Both the position numbers and the translations under genes were made by a program. Positions 17,960 to 26,425 of a stretch of 47,843 nucleotides of DNA are shown here, piece by piece. The notes beneath the pieces were generated by a model. It had not been told where the DNA came from. It made no database searches and saw only the letters and a program-made list of their open reading frames with translations. The stretch is from an uncultured Verrucomicrobiota bacterium (GTDB lineage: Bacteria > Verrucomicrobiota > Verrucomicrobiia > Limisphaerales > UBA9464): assembly GCA_903880005.1 (NCBI GenBank), contig CAIRNV010000451.1, positions 1 through 47,843 on the forward strand, written 5' to 3'. Position 1 is the stretch's first letter, and every line of letters starts with the position of its first letter.

Positions 17960-18178
17960 ATGTCCATCAAAGAGGAACCGATCCAGGTCATCGGCACCGT
18001 CACGCAGGTGCTGCCTGGCACCATGTTTCGCGTGGAATTGCCCAACGGGCACGTCGTCCTGGCCCACATCTCGGGCAAGATGCGGAAGAACTTCATCCGC
18101 ATCTCCGTGGGCGACCGCGTCCAGGTCGAGATGTCGCCCTACGACCTCGGCAAGGCGCGCATCACCTTCCGGAATTAG
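17960..18178 (+). CDS. infA: Translation initiation factor IF-1
   Basis: IF-1 binds the ribosomal A site during initiation. The 72-aa protein is a complete single OB/S1 domain: [40 protein letters not shown] and [18 protein letters not shown] are diagnostic. It starts at ATG 17960. It stands alone on the plus strand, divergent from gcvT across a 271-bp gap that holds probable promoters and no other gene. Its stop codon TAG is made by the first bases of a family A fragment, and its last 17 bp overlap the 3' end of the convergent isomerase gene. Confidence 0.97.
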   Translation: MSIKEEPIQVIGTVTQVLPGTMFRVELPNGHVVLAHISGKMRKNFIRISVGDRVQVEMSPYDLGKARITFRN

Positions 18179-19010
18179 CCGGAGCGATGCGGTTGGGAGG
18201 GAAGTGCCGTCGAAAAGACTCCATGGTGGCCTTCATCGCGGCGTCGGCATCGGGCAATGGCCGAACCTCGGCTGAGATCCAGCCATCATAGCCGACATCC
18301 TCCAGCGCCCGGGCGACGGGGCCGACATCCAGGTGGCCCATGCCCACGGCCCGGCGATTGGTGTCCGCGAAGTGGACGTGGCCGATCATGGGCCCCGCCC
18401 GGCGAATGGCCGCCGGCATGTCCGCCTCCTCAATGTTCATGTGGAAGAGGTCCAGGAGGAGCCGGACGTTGCGGGTCCGGAGGGTGGGCAGGAACGCCAG
18501 GGCGTCCTCGACGGTGTTGAACAAGTTGGTTTCGTAGCGGTTGAGTGGCTCGTAAAGCAGGGGCACTTCGAGGGCGTGGGCACGGGGCCCGAGCTGGTCC
18601 AATGCCTCCTTCAACCAAGCCAACGCCTGCTCGCGCTCGACGCCGTCGGGCACGCGGCCTTGCATCGAGCCTAGGATCGCCGGGACGCCAAACCCGCCGG
18701 CGAAATCGATGATCGCCCCGATGAAGTCGCGCGCGCACATGCGGACGTGCGGATCGGGGTCGGTCAATGAAAGCTTCCTGCGGAGCCAACCCGCCCCGGT
18801 GCCCATGGCGGCCATGCGGAGCCCGTTCGCCTGGAGCACGGTGCGCAACTCGCGCCCGTTCAAGTCGTCGGCATGCCCCGGGAAGATCTCCACGCCGTCG
18901 AACCCAGCCTCCGCGGCCCGCCGGAGGGACGCCTCCAACCCGTCGTGCAGGACAAATGGGCCTCCCCTTGCCTCCGGCACCAAGCACACGGTCACCGCGC
19001 ATCGCATCAT
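18162..19010 (-). CDS. Sugar phosphate isomerase/epimerase-like TIM-barrel protein
   Basis: This cytoplasmic TIM-barrel enzyme belongs to the xylose isomerase-like/AP endonuclease 2 family (hydroxypyruvate isomerase and epimerase relatives); the substrate is unknown. The 282-aa protein has [18 protein letters not shown], the barrel strands [52 protein letters not shown] and [10 protein letters not shown], which carry the usual Glu/Asp/His metal ligands. ATG 19010 or 19007 are both possible. It is the last gene of a minus-strand cluster (membrane protein, adk, fmt). Its C-terminal ~10 residues ([10 protein letters not shown]) are encoded by a family A repeat fragment and the end of infA, so the tail has probably been replaced or extended by the element. 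Confidence 0.88.
   Translation of the reverse strand: MMRCAVTVCLVPEARGGPFVLHDGLEASLRRAAEAGFDGVEIFPGHADDLNGRELRTVLQANGLRMAAMGTGAGWLRRKLSLTDPDPHVRMCARDFIGAIIDFAGGFGVPAILGSMQGRVPDGVEREQALAWLKEALDQLGPRAHALEVPLLYEPLNRYETNLFNTVEDALAFLPTLRTRNVRLLLDLFHMNIEEADMPAAIRRAGPMIGHVHFADTNRRAVGMGHLDVGPVARALEDVGYDGWISAEVRPLPDADAAMKATMESFRRHFPPNRIAPANSGR
18177..18206 (+). repeat. Family A element, left-arm fragment
   Basis: The sequence AGCCGGAGCGATGCGGTTGG followed by GAGGGAAGTG matches the left end of the family A element and then stops. Its start forms part of the infA stop codon, and it lies inside the 3' end of the convergent isomerase gene. Confidence 0.75.
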
Positions 19011-19094
19011 GAGGGCGGACGATGCCAAGGCGGCGCCATGGAGGCGAGAGCGAGCTTCGCGGCGCGCCCCGCACGTCCTCGCCAAGCCGCGCCT

Positions 19095-20051
19095 CTACCC
19101 GAAGGACTCCACCGCATGGCCCGCCGCGTAGGCCGCGGCCGTCATGCGTCGCCCGCCTTCTGGCTGGACTTCCAACAGCCGAATTCCGTCGCGGCCGCAC
19201 GCCACCACGATGCCGTCGTGGGAGGATCGAACGATGCTGCCCGGCGGCCCAGCCACGCCCGGCTCAACGGCCAACGCGTGAATCTTCAGGATCTGCGGGG
19301 GGCCGCCGGAGGCCTTCCTTGCCGTGCAAAACGTGCCGGGCCACGGCGCGAACGCCCGGGATCGCCGTTCCACCACGTCGGCGGCCTGGGTCCAGTCCAC
19401 GCGTCCGTCCTCGCGCTGGATTTTCCGGGCGTAGGTCACGCCGTGGGCCGGTTGCGGGACCGCCGTGAGCTGGCCGGCCGCAAGCCGAGGCAGGCTTTCC
19501 ACCACCAGTCCCGCCCCCAGCTCCGCGAGTCGGTCATGAAGGCTGCCCCCCGTCTCGCCGGGGCCAATGGGCGTCCGGACGGTGGCGAGCACGGGACCCG
19601 TGTCGAGACCGGCCTCCATGCGCATGAGGCACGCCCCCGTCTCCGCGTCACCCTCGGCGATGGCCCATTGGATGGGCGCGGCCCCGCGCCATCGGGGCAG
19701 CAGGGACGTATGGACGTTGAGGCAGCCGAGGCGAGGAACGTCCAGCAAGGGCTGGGGAAGGATTTGGCCGTAGGCCGCCACCACGGCGACGTCCGGGGCC
19801 CATGCGCGAAAGGCGTCGATGAAGCCGGGATCCCGCGCGCGCTCCGGCTGGAGCAACGGGATGCCGCGCTCGATGGCCTCCAGCTTCACCGGCGGCGCTT
19901 GCAAATGGAGGTTCCGCCCGGATGGCTTGTCCGGCTGGGCCACCACCCCGACCAATCGCCAAGACAATCCGGCGTCGTTGGCCAAGCGCGAGAGAATGAC
20001 CCGGGCCAGCCCCGGCGTCCCCATGAACACCACACGCAAGGGAAGACTCAT
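19095..20051 (-). CDS. fmt: Methionyl-tRNA formyltransferase
   Basis: Fmt formylates initiator Met-tRNA using 10-formyl-tetrahydrofolate. The 318-aa protein (usual 310-320) has the N-terminal FMGTPGLARVILSRL, the catalytic region NVHTSLLPRWRGAAPIQWAI (Asn and His of the active site) and GLDTGPVL carrying the catalytic Asp. The C-terminal OB domain has YARKIQREDGRVDW, AFAPWPGTF and GIRLLEVQPEGGRRM. It begins 22 bp after adk ends and is followed by the isomerase gene, all on the minus strand. Confidence 0.97.
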   Translation of the reverse strand: MSLPLRVVFMGTPGLARVILSRLANDAGLSWRLVGVVAQPDKPSGRNLHLQAPPVKLEAIERGIPLLQPERARDPGFIDAFRAWAPDVAVVAAYGQILPQPLLDVPRLGCLNVHTSLLPRWRGAAPIQWAIAEGDAETGACLMRMEAGLDTGPVLATVRTPIGPGETGGSLHDRLAELGAGLVVESLPRLAAGQLTAVPQPAHGVTYARKIQREDGRVDWTQAADVVERRSRAFAPWPGTFCTARKASGGPPQILKIHALAVEPGVAGPPGSIVRSSHDGIVVACGRDGIRLLEVQPEGGRRMTAAAYAAGHAVESFG

Positions 20052-20073
20052 GGGATGGCCCAGGCCGGGTACT

Positions 20074-20721
20074 TCAGGATCCCTCGCCCGGCCGAACGGT
20101 GAACACGGTCTGGCCGTCGCTGACGGCCGGCTTGGGAATCCGTGCGATCACCCGAAGGATGTCCAGCAACACGAGAAGCGGCTCCTGGGTGGAGTCGATC
20201 TGGTGGATGATCGTGTCCGGGTAGCAATCGAGGACCGCGCGGGTCTCGCGCTTGTAGGTCTCAAGGCGGGCGCGGATGACATCGACGTTGGCGTCATCCA
20301 GGCGGTTTTCCTTCAGGGCCCGCCGTTGCAAGCGGCCCACCAACTTGTCCATCTGCGGGCAGAAGAGGTTGAAGATCGCCTTCACCTCGATCAGCTCGGC
20401 CATCAACTCCACCTGCCTCGGGTTACGAGGGATGCCGTCGAGGACCAACGTGTCGGCGTCCGGGTTGAAACGGCCCGTGGCAATCAAGCCTTGGATGGAT
20501 TGCTTCCAGAGCTCGATCGTGGGCTCGTCGGGCACCAACTGCCCCTTCGACGCGTACTCCACGAACACCCGCCCCAAGGGCGAGTCCACCCGCAGGCTGC
20601 GGAACGCGTCGCCGCACGAGTAGTGCACGAAGTTGGGGACCTGCCCGATGATCTTCCCCTGCGTGCCCTTGCCAGCGCCGGGGGCACCAAACAACAAGAT
20701 GGCCCGATGACGAGCGCTCAT
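20074..20721 (-). CDS. adk: Adenylate kinase (short, zinc-less LID)
   Basis: This enzyme converts AMP and ATP into two ADP. The 215-aa protein has the P-loop LFGAPGAGKGTQ, the NMP-binding region FVHYSCGDAFRS, VLDGIPRNPRQVELMAEL (AMP-binding, LDGxPR) and the catalytic segment RALKENRLDDANVDVIRARL with YKRET. The lid is short and lacks four zinc-binding cysteines. LDGIPRN instead of the common LDGFPRT, and a tail ending TVFTVRPGEGS, are small departures. An adenylate-kinase-like nucleotide kinase of another specificity is therefore possible but less likely. It lies 22 bp downstream of the membrane-protein gene and 22 bp upstream of fmt. Confidence 0.88.
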   Translation of the reverse strand: MSARHRAILLFGAPGAGKGTQGKIIGQVPNFVHYSCGDAFRSLRVDSPLGRVFVEYASKGQLVPDEPTIELWKQSIQGLIATGRFNPDADTLVLDGIPRNPRQVELMAELIEVKAIFNLFCPQMDKLVGRLQRRALKENRLDDANVDVIRARLETYKRETRAVLDCYPDTIIHQIDSTQEPLLVLLDILRVIARIPKPAVSDGQTVFTVRPGEGS

Positions 20722-20743
20722 GCTTCAACCTTTGCGCGGATGG

Positions 20744-21703
20744 CTAGGCGGCCCTCAACGTGACCGACTGGATCACGCCGTAGTCCAACGGGGCCTCCTC
20801 GCCGTCCACCCGTTGCACAATGACCTCGGACGCGTTCATGCGGTTGATCTTGTTGGCCACCACGGGTCCGGAAGCCCCGACGATTTCCATCACCAATCCC
20901 TCCGCCTCCGAGGCCTGGGCCGAGGGCAGGAACATGCCGAACTGGGTCTCGAAGAAGCGGCGGTTGAAGGTGAACTCACCCTTCCCAAACGTGCGCGGAA
21001 GCTCCGAGTTCCCTTGCACTCCGCCCCCACCGGTCCTCAAGCCCATTTGCTGCACCAGCGAGGGACCCGAGTCGGCGACTTGCAACGTCGTGGCCGCCAT
21101 CGCCTCCGCCGTGGCGTTCACCTCCTCGGGTGGCGTCCACTTGGGCATGGCCAGGTAGATGAGGGGGCCCACCACCGGCAGGACCGCCGACAACCCACAC
21201 ACCAAGGCTGGCGAGCGCCACCGGAAACGCGCGACCTCAAAGCCAAAGAAGATGTTCGCCGCGTACATCAAGCCCATGAAGAACATGCCCCCGGGCGTGA
21301 GGATGGCCGCCAACGCACCCTTGGCCACCGCCGGGTTCCCCACCCGCTGCGGCTCCGCCACCTTGAACGGCTTCCGCTCCTTCTTCACCTCCTCCGGCGT
21401 CGGCATCGTCACGTACGGCTGCACGAACCTCCCCGCCTTCGCGTGGTTCGACAACGCCAGCAACGACTCGTCCGCCAGGCGCCCCCAGTCCGTCTTGGGC
21501 GAGTAGCCGCCACCCTCCAGCTTGAGCACGAACCCATCCTTGTCCGCCGTGAGGATCTCGCCGGTCAACGACGTGCCATCAATCAACCGCACCTCGATCG
21601 CCCCCAATCGTAGTGCCGCCGCGAACAGCAGCATCAACGCCCAGCCTATCCATGCCCGATGACCTTGTGTCACGAGGGCGACCCTGCCAAAACCCCGCGC
21701 CAT
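20744..21703 (-). CDS. Membrane protein of unknown function
   Basis: I do not recognise this 319-aa protein. It has a probable signal anchor (WIGWALMLLFAAALRLGA), then a small beta-rich segment IEVRLIDGTSLTGEILTADK that resembles an SH3-like or Sm-like barrel. A linker rich in charged residues (TPEEVKKERKPFKV) follows, then two or three membrane helices (AAILTPGGMFFMGLMYAANI, ALVCGLSAVLPVVGPLIYLA). The soluble C-terminal domain has GEFTFNRRFFETQFGMFLP and ends in VDYGVIQ-like strands. The start is unclear: ATG 21703 was used, and GTG 21673 (VTQGHRAW) gives a more typical leader. It is the first gene of the adk-fmt cluster. The two-domain layout with helices in the middle suggests a membrane-bound scaffold, but this is inference. 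Confidence 0.75.
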   Translation of the reverse strand: MARGFGRVALVTQGHRAWIGWALMLLFAAALRLGAIEVRLIDGTSLTGEILTADKDGFVLKLEGGGYSPKTDWGRLADESLLALSNHAKAGRFVQPYVTMPTPEEVKKERKPFKVAEPQRVGNPAVAKGALAAILTPGGMFFMGLMYAANIFFGFEVARFRWRSPALVCGLSAVLPVVGPLIYLAMPKWTPPEEVNATAEAMAATTLQVADSGPSLVQQMGLRTGGGGVQGNSELPRTFGKGEFTFNRRFFETQFGMFLPSAQASEAEGLVMEIVGASGPVVANKINRMNASEVIVQRVDGEEAPLDYGVIQSVTLRAA

Positions 21704-21724
21704 GGGGCGAGGCCATTTTTCCGC

Positions 21725-21765
21725 CATCCCGAGGTTGTGGGATGGAAACGCGTCGCGGTCGTTGT
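21725..21765. repeat. Family B element fragment
   Basis: CATCCCGAGGTTGTGGGATG and the following bases match the start of the family B element at 29344. It lies between the divergent membrane-protein and lyase genes, and the open frame of the lyase runs through it. Confidence 0.5.
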
Positions 21766-21779
21766 CACCCTGCGCCCGC

Positions 21780-23168
21780 TTGGAAGCAACACGCACCCCA
21801 TCGCTCACGCCCGATGCCCTCGACGCCTTGCGCTCCGAGGGCGACGTGAACCTCTCCCCTCGCCGCAGGGAGTTCGCGCGCCAACACCTGGGCGACGTCA
21901 CCCAGGACCTCCTTGCCGAGGACGCCCGCCTCTTCCTTCACCAGTCCCTTTCCACCCCGTGCCTCAACGCCCTGTCGAAGGCCGAGGGCGCCTCCATCGA
22001 GGATGTCGAGGGACGACGTTACCTCGACTTCCACGGCAACAACGTCCACCAGGTCGGCTTCGCTCACCCGCGCGTCGTCCAGGCCATCAAGGACCAGCTC
22101 GACACGCTGAGCTTCTGCACCCGTCGCTACACCTGCACCCCCGCCGTCGAGCTGGCACGCCGCCTCGTCGAGCTGGCCCCCGGCGACCTCACGCGCGTCC
22201 TCTTCGCCCCCGGCGGCACCTCCGCCATCGGCATGGCCCTCAAGCTGGCCCGCGTCGCCACCGGACGCTTCAAGTTCGTCTCCATGTGGGACTCGTTTCA
22301 TGGGGCCTCCCTCGACGCCATCTCGATCGGCGGCGAGGCCGTTTTCCGGAAGGGCATCGGCCCCCTGCTGCCCGGCTGCGAGCACGTGCCGCCGCCCGAG
22401 CCCCTCAAGTGCCCCTTCCAATGCGGCCACACCTGCTCCCTCGCCTGCGCCGACTACGTGGAGTACGTGCTCGAAAAAGAAGGGGACGTGGCCGCCGTCA
22501 TCGGGGAGACCGTTCGTTGCACCCCCTTCATACCGCCCCCGGACTACTGGCGGCGCATCCGTGCCGCCTGCGACCGCCACGGCGCGCTCCTGATCCTGGA
22601 CGAGATCCCCATCGGCCTCGGACGCACGGGCCGCATGTTCGCCTGCGAGCACTACGACGTGGTCCCCGACATGCTGGTCCTGGGCAAGGGCCTGGGCGGC
22701 GGCGTCATGCCCTTGGCGGCCCTTCTTGCACGCGAGCACCTCAACGTCGCCTCGCACACCGCCCTCGGGCATTACACGCACGAGAAGAACCCCGTCGCCT
22801 GCGCGGCCGGCCTCGCCACCCTCGACGTCCTCCGCGACGAAAACCTCGTCGAGCACGCGCGCGCCCTGGGCCTCCACGCCCTCCAACGCTTCCAGCAACT
22901 GCGCAACAAGCACGCCGGCATCGGCGACGTCCGCGGCCTCGGCCTCCTGATGGGCATCGAGCTCGTCCGGCCCGGCACGCACCCCGGCCACCGCCCGATC
23001 CCTGATTCCGACCGCGCCGAGCGGGTCATGTACGAGGCCCTTCGCCGCGGCCTCAACTTCAAGGTCACCATGGGCAACATCCTCACCCTGACGCCGGCCT
23101 TGGTCCTTTCACCCTCCGAGCTCGACCACGCCATCGACATCCTCGACGCCTGCCTCTCCCTTCCATGA
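21780..23168 (+). CDS. pbfA: PLP-dependent class III aminotransferase-fold enzyme, probable (R)-1-hydroxy-2-aminoethylphosphonate ammonia-lyase (PbfA-like)
   Basis: This is a fold-type I PLP enzyme in the class III aminotransferase family. Motifs are DEDARLFLHQSLSTPCL-like at the N-terminus, YLDFHGNNVHQVGFAHPRVV, FAPGGTSAIGMALKLARVAT, WDSFHGASLDAISIGGEAVF, LILDEIPIGLGRTGRMF (PLP-pyridine Asp) and MLVLGKGLGGGVMPLAALLA (PLP lysine). Close coupling to phosphonoacetate hydrolase (4-bp ATGA overlap) and these motifs fit PbfA. That enzyme deaminates hydroxylated 2-aminoethylphosphonate to phosphonoacetaldehyde, feeding the phosphonoacetate route. The specific function is inference from context; a generic transaminase remains possible. 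The start is uncertain: TTG 21780 (462 aa) avoids the family B fragment, while ATG 21702 reads through it. A Cys-rich stretch CPFQCGHTCSLACADYVEYV is notable. Confidence 0.82.
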   Translation: MEATRTPSLTPDALDALRSEGDVNLSPRRREFARQHLGDVTQDLLAEDARLFLHQSLSTPCLNALSKAEGASIEDVEGRRYLDFHGNNVHQVGFAHPRVVQAIKDQLDTLSFCTRRYTCTPAVELARRLVELAPGDLTRVLFAPGGTSAIGMALKLARVATGRFKFVSMWDSFHGASLDAISIGGEAVFRKGIGPLLPGCEHVPPPEPLKCPFQCGHTCSLACADYVEYVLEKEGDVAAVIGETVRCTPFIPPPDYWRRIRAACDRHGALLILDEIPIGLGRTGRMFACEHYDVVPDMLVLGKGLGGGVMPLAALLAREHLNVASHTALGHYTHEKNPVACAAGLATLDVLRDENLVEHARALGLHALQRFQQLRNKHAGIGDVRGLGLLMGIELVRPGTHPGHRPIPDSDRAERVMYEALRRGLNFKVTMGNILTLTPALVLSPSELDHAIDILDACLSLP

Positions 23169-24409
23169 ACACCATCACCGTCAACGAACGCACCTATCGA
23201 CTGCCCGCATCACCCGTCGCCGTCCTTTGCCTGGATGGAAGCGCCGACGACTACCTCGACGCCGCCTTGATTCGGGGCCGGATGCCCCGGCTCCAGTCGT
23301 TGATCCTACAAGGGTTCCGCGGCCTCGCCCGCGGGGCCATGCCCAGCTTCACCAACGTCAACAACTCCTCCATCGTCACCGGCGTCCCGCCCTCCATCCA
23401 TGGCATCGGCGGCAACTTCTTCTACGACGTCGCATCGGGGCAGGAGGTGATGATGAACAGCGCGCGGTTCCTCCGTTGCCCCACCCTCTTCCCCGCCGTC
23501 CAGAAGGCCGGGCGCAAGGTCGCGGTCGTCACCGCGAAGGAAAAGCTCCGCGACATCTTCGCCTCCGGCCTCGTCGAGTGCGGCGGCATCGCCTTCTCCT
23601 CGGAGAAGGCCTCGCAGGCCCGCCTCGCATCCCATGGCCTCGACGACGCCGAGGCCGTCGCGGGCCCCACCCCTCCCATCTATTCCGGCGAGGCATCCGT
23701 CTATGTCCTGCGCGCCGGGGCCAACCTCCTGGCCCAGGGCCGCGCCGACTTCCTCTACCTCAGCACGACGGACTTCATGCAGCACAAGTTCGGCCCCGAA
23801 GCGCCCGAGGCGCTCGACTTCTACCACGACCTCGACGTCCAGGTCGGGCGCCTGCTCGACCTCGGGGCCGTCGTGGGCATCACGGCCGACCACGGCATGA
23901 ACTGGAAGCGCCGCGCCGATGGCTCGCCCAACGTCGTGTACCTCGAGTCCGAGCTCGTCGCACGCTTCGGGCCCGGCTTCCGGGTCATCCTTCCCATCAC
24001 CGACCCCTACGTCGTCCACCATGGCGCGCTCGGGTCGTTCGCCCAGGTTCACCTTCCATACCCCCATCCCAACCCCGCCCTTCTCGACGACGTCATCCGT
24101 TGGCTGCGCACGGTGCCGGGCGTCACGGAGGCCCTCGACCGCCCGACGGCGGCGGCCCTCATGCAGCTCCCTCCGGATCGCATGGGCGACCTCGTGGTCT
24201 GCGCCGGGCGCGACGTCGTGCTGGGGCGCACTCCGCAGTACCATGACCTGAAGGTGATCGAAGGCGGGCTGCGTTCCCATGGCGGGCGGGGCGAGGAAAT
24301 GGTCCCGTTCATCGTGAGCAAGCCGCTCAACGCACGCCACGCGGCGCTCGCCCAAGGCGACCCCCGCAACTTCGACATCTTCGACTTCACCCTCAACGGC
24401 CCCGCGTGA
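23165..24409 (+). CDS. phnA: Phosphonoacetate hydrolase
   Basis: PhnA splits the C-P bond of phosphonoacetate to acetate and phosphate with two zinc ions; it belongs to the alkaline phosphatase/nucleotide pyrophosphatase superfamily. The 414-aa protein shows LCLDGSADDYLD (metal Asp24), the nucleophile region MPSFTNVNNSSIVTG (Thr63), LSTTDFMQHKFGPEAPEA (Asp203, His207), GITADHGMN (Asp242, His243) and the late metal histidine in GLRSHGGRGEEMVPF. The family-typical N-terminus VNERTYRLPASPVAVLCLDG is also present. It overlaps the PbfA-like gene by 4 bp. Together they form the lower half of a 2-aminoethylphosphonate route; phnW, phnY, a phosphonate transporter and a regulator are not in this window. 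Confidence 0.93.
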   Translation: MNTITVNERTYRLPASPVAVLCLDGSADDYLDAALIRGRMPRLQSLILQGFRGLARGAMPSFTNVNNSSIVTGVPPSIHGIGGNFFYDVASGQEVMMNSARFLRCPTLFPAVQKAGRKVAVVTAKEKLRDIFASGLVECGGIAFSSEKASQARLASHGLDDAEAVAGPTPPIYSGEASVYVLRAGANLLAQGRADFLYLSTTDFMQHKFGPEAPEALDFYHDLDVQVGRLLDLGAVVGITADHGMNWKRRADGSPNVVYLESELVARFGPGFRVILPITDPYVVHHGALGSFAQVHLPYPHPNPALLDDVIRWLRTVPGVTEALDRPTAAALMQLPPDRMGDLVVCAGRDVVLGRTPQYHDLKVIEGGLRSHGGRGEEMVPFIVSKPLNARHAALAQGDPRNFDIFDFTLNGPA

Positions 24410-24442
24410 TCCGCCCGCGTCGCCCGAGACATTCGCCCTCCC

Positions 24443-25015
24443 ATGCCCCTGCCCCACGTCGTCCTGGCCTCCACGTCACCGCGCCGACGCGAGCTGCTCC
24501 GGCATGTGGTGGAGTCTTTTGACGTGGCGGACAGCGGCGCCACGGAGCTGCACGGCGCGCTGCTCCCCCCACGGGCCTTGTGCGAGGCCAACGCCCGGAT
24601 CAAGGCCATGGCCGTGGCGCGCGATCGTCCCCAGGCGCTCGTCATCGGGGCGGACACGCTGGTCTTTTTGGATGACCAACCCCTGGGGAAGCCCGCCGAC
24701 CTCGACGAGGCGCGCTCCATGCTTCGCCGGCTTTCCGGGCGGGTCCACGCCGTGATCACGGGCGTGTGCCTCGTCCATCGCGAGGCGGCCCGCATGACCT
24801 GCTTCGCCGAGGCCACCCACGTCCGGTTCAAGGCCTTCGGCGACGACGTCATCGACGCCTACCTCCGCGCCGTCCCCGTGCTGGACAAGGCGGGATCCTA
24901 CGCCATCCAGACCCACGGCGACTGGCTCGTCGAACAAGTGGAGGGGTCCCTGACCAACGTCATCGGCCTGCCGGTGGAACGTCTGGGGGATGTCCTCGCG
25001 ACCTGGGGGCGGTAG
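24443..25015 (+). CDS. maf: Maf-family nucleotide pyrophosphatase
   Basis: Maf proteins hydrolyse non-canonical or pyrimidine nucleoside triphosphates. The 190-aa protein has all family motifs: LASTSPRRRELLRHV at the N-terminus, VIGADTLVFLDDQPLGKPAD, SGRVHAVITGVCLV, VPVLDKAGSYAIQTHGDWLV and VEGSLTNVIGLPVERL. The SPRR and DKAGSYAIQ forms point to the dTTP/UTP-pyrophosphatase (YhdE-type) subgroup. It starts 33 bp after phnA and ends 6 bp before a family A element. Confidence 0.93.
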   Translation: MPLPHVVLASTSPRRRELLRHVVESFDVADSGATELHGALLPPRALCEANARIKAMAVARDRPQALVIGADTLVFLDDQPLGKPADLDEARSMLRRLSGRVHAVITGVCLVHREAARMTCFAEATHVRFKAFGDDVIDAYLRAVPVLDKAGSYAIQTHGDWLVEQVEGSLTNVIGLPVERLGDVLATWGR

Positions 25016-25021
25016 CGCCTT

Positions 25022-25186
25022 AGCCGGGGCGATTCAGTTGGGAGGGAAGTGATTGCGATGCAGATGCTTGCGCAAGCCGAGGAGTGAGCGAGGCGCGGGC
25101 CAATTCCAGGCCCGTAACGAGCGAACGACGAAGCTCTTGCGAAAGAAGATCCAGCAAGCACGACCGACCCAACGGAATCGTTCCGG
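25022..25186 (+). repeat. Family A palindromic element, copy 3
   Basis: The left arm AGCCGGGGCGATTCAGTTGG and right arm CCAACGGAATCGTTCCGG bracket a complete interior. It begins 6 bp after the maf stop in the forward orientation. The core reads CGGGCC...GGCCCG. A 126-bp stretch follows before the SPFH gene, with no other recognisable feature than its ribosome binding site. Confidence 0.9.
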
Positions 25187-25312
25187 ATTAGATGCGTGGG
25201 CCGTGATGGTTCCGCCGGATCGCCACGGCTGGAATTCCGGGTTCACATTCCAATTCTTGCAGGCAGGGTGCAGGGGGCAGGCTGGCCGCGCCTCGAACGA
25301 GAAAGGACACAC

Positions 25313-26398
25313 ATGGGACTGATGGATTACCTCCGCACGCAATTCCTTGAGATCATCCAGTGGGAGGATGACTCGCGCGACACGTTGTCATGGCGGTTCC
25401 CGGACCAGGACAAGGAGATCAAGAACGGGGCCCAGCTCATCGTCCGCGAGTCCCAGGCCGCCCAGTTCGTCCACCTGGGCCAGTTCGCCGACACGTTCAG
25501 CCCCGGCAAGCACACGCTCACGACCCAGAACATCCCCATCCTTTCGACCCTCCTCGGCTGGAAGTTTGGCTTCGAGTCGCCCTTCAAGTGCGACGTCTAT
25601 TTCGTCAACACCCGCCTGTTCACCGGCAACAAATGGGGGACGTCCAACCCCGTCATGCTGCGCGACCCCGACTTCGGGATCGTCCGCGCCCGGGCGTTCG
25701 GGACCTATGACTTCAAGGTCGTGGACGTCCCCGTCTTCCTCCGAGAGGTGGCGGGCACGGACCACCACTTCCGGCTCGAGGAATTCCAGGACACGATGCG
25801 TTCGCGGCTCGTGTCGGCGTTCACCGACGCCCTCGCGTCCAGCCGCCTTCCCGTCCTGGATGTGGCGTCTCGCTACGCCGAGGTCGGCGGGGCCTTGCTG
25901 CCCGTCCTCAACCCGATCCTCCGCCAGAAGTACGGCCTCGAGCTCGGGGCCTTCATCATCGAGAACGTCTCCGTTCCGCCCGAGGTCGAGCAGGCCATCG
26001 ACAAGCGCTCCTCCATGGCCGCCATCGGCAACCTCAACGACTACGTGAAGCTCCAGATGGCCGAGGGCATCGCCAAGGGCGACGGCGGCGGCGGCCCCGG
26101 CGGGCAGGTCACGCAGTTTGCCATGGGCATGGCCCTCGCCAACCAAATGCTCCAGCAGGCCGGCGGCGTCCTCGGCCAAGCCACCCCTCCCGCCGCGCCG
26201 GCCGCGCCCGCCTCGCCCACGACGCCAGTTGCCACGCCAGTGCCCGAACTGTTGTCCCCGGCCGACGCCGCCCGCGTCCTCGGCGTCACCGAGGCCGACG
26301 TCGTGCAGGCGCTCTCCGAGGGATCGCTTAAGGGCAAGAAGATCGGCTCCGCCTGGCGCATCACCCGGGCGGCCATCGACGACTTCCTGCGCGCCTGA
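25313..26398 (+). CDS. SPFH/Band 7 protein (YdjI-like) fused to an excisionase-type HTH
   Basis: The 361-aa protein starts at ATG 25313 with a good GAAAGGA ribosome binding site. The first ~265 residues match the SPFH subfamily that includes Bacillus subtilis YdjI: MDYLRTQFLEIIQWEDDSRD, LIVRESQAAQFVHLGQFADT, FSPGKHTLTTQNIPIL, RAFGTYDFKVVDVPVFL and FIIENVSVPPEVEQAIDKRS. A Gly-rich linker (GDGGGGPGGQ) and a Pro/Ala spacer (about 285-315) lead to a C-terminal helix-turn-helix of the excisionase/MerR-like kind, LLSPADAARVLGVTEADVVQ to GSAWRITRAAIDDFLRA. Known YdjI acts with YdjG/YdjH at the membrane in the PspA stress response. The next gene is YdjG-like, but no PspA is present here. The added HTH is the odd part. 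Confidence 0.88.
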   Translation: MGLMDYLRTQFLEIIQWEDDSRDTLSWRFPDQDKEIKNGAQLIVRESQAAQFVHLGQFADTFSPGKHTLTTQNIPILSTLLGWKFGFESPFKCDVYFVNTRLFTGNKWGTSNPVMLRDPDFGIVRARAFGTYDFKVVDVPVFLREVAGTDHHFRLEEFQDTMRSRLVSAFTDALASSRLPVLDVASRYAEVGGALLPVLNPILRQKYGLELGAFIIENVSVPPEVEQAIDKRSSMAAIGNLNDYVKLQMAEGIAKGDGGGGPGGQVTQFAMGMALANQMLQQAGGVLGQATPPAAPAAPASPTTPVATPVPELLSPADAARVLGVTEADVVQALSEGSLKGKKIGSAWRITRAAIDDFLRA

Positions 26399-26425
26399 CG
26401 AAAAGGCCCTTCACGCCCCAGGAAC

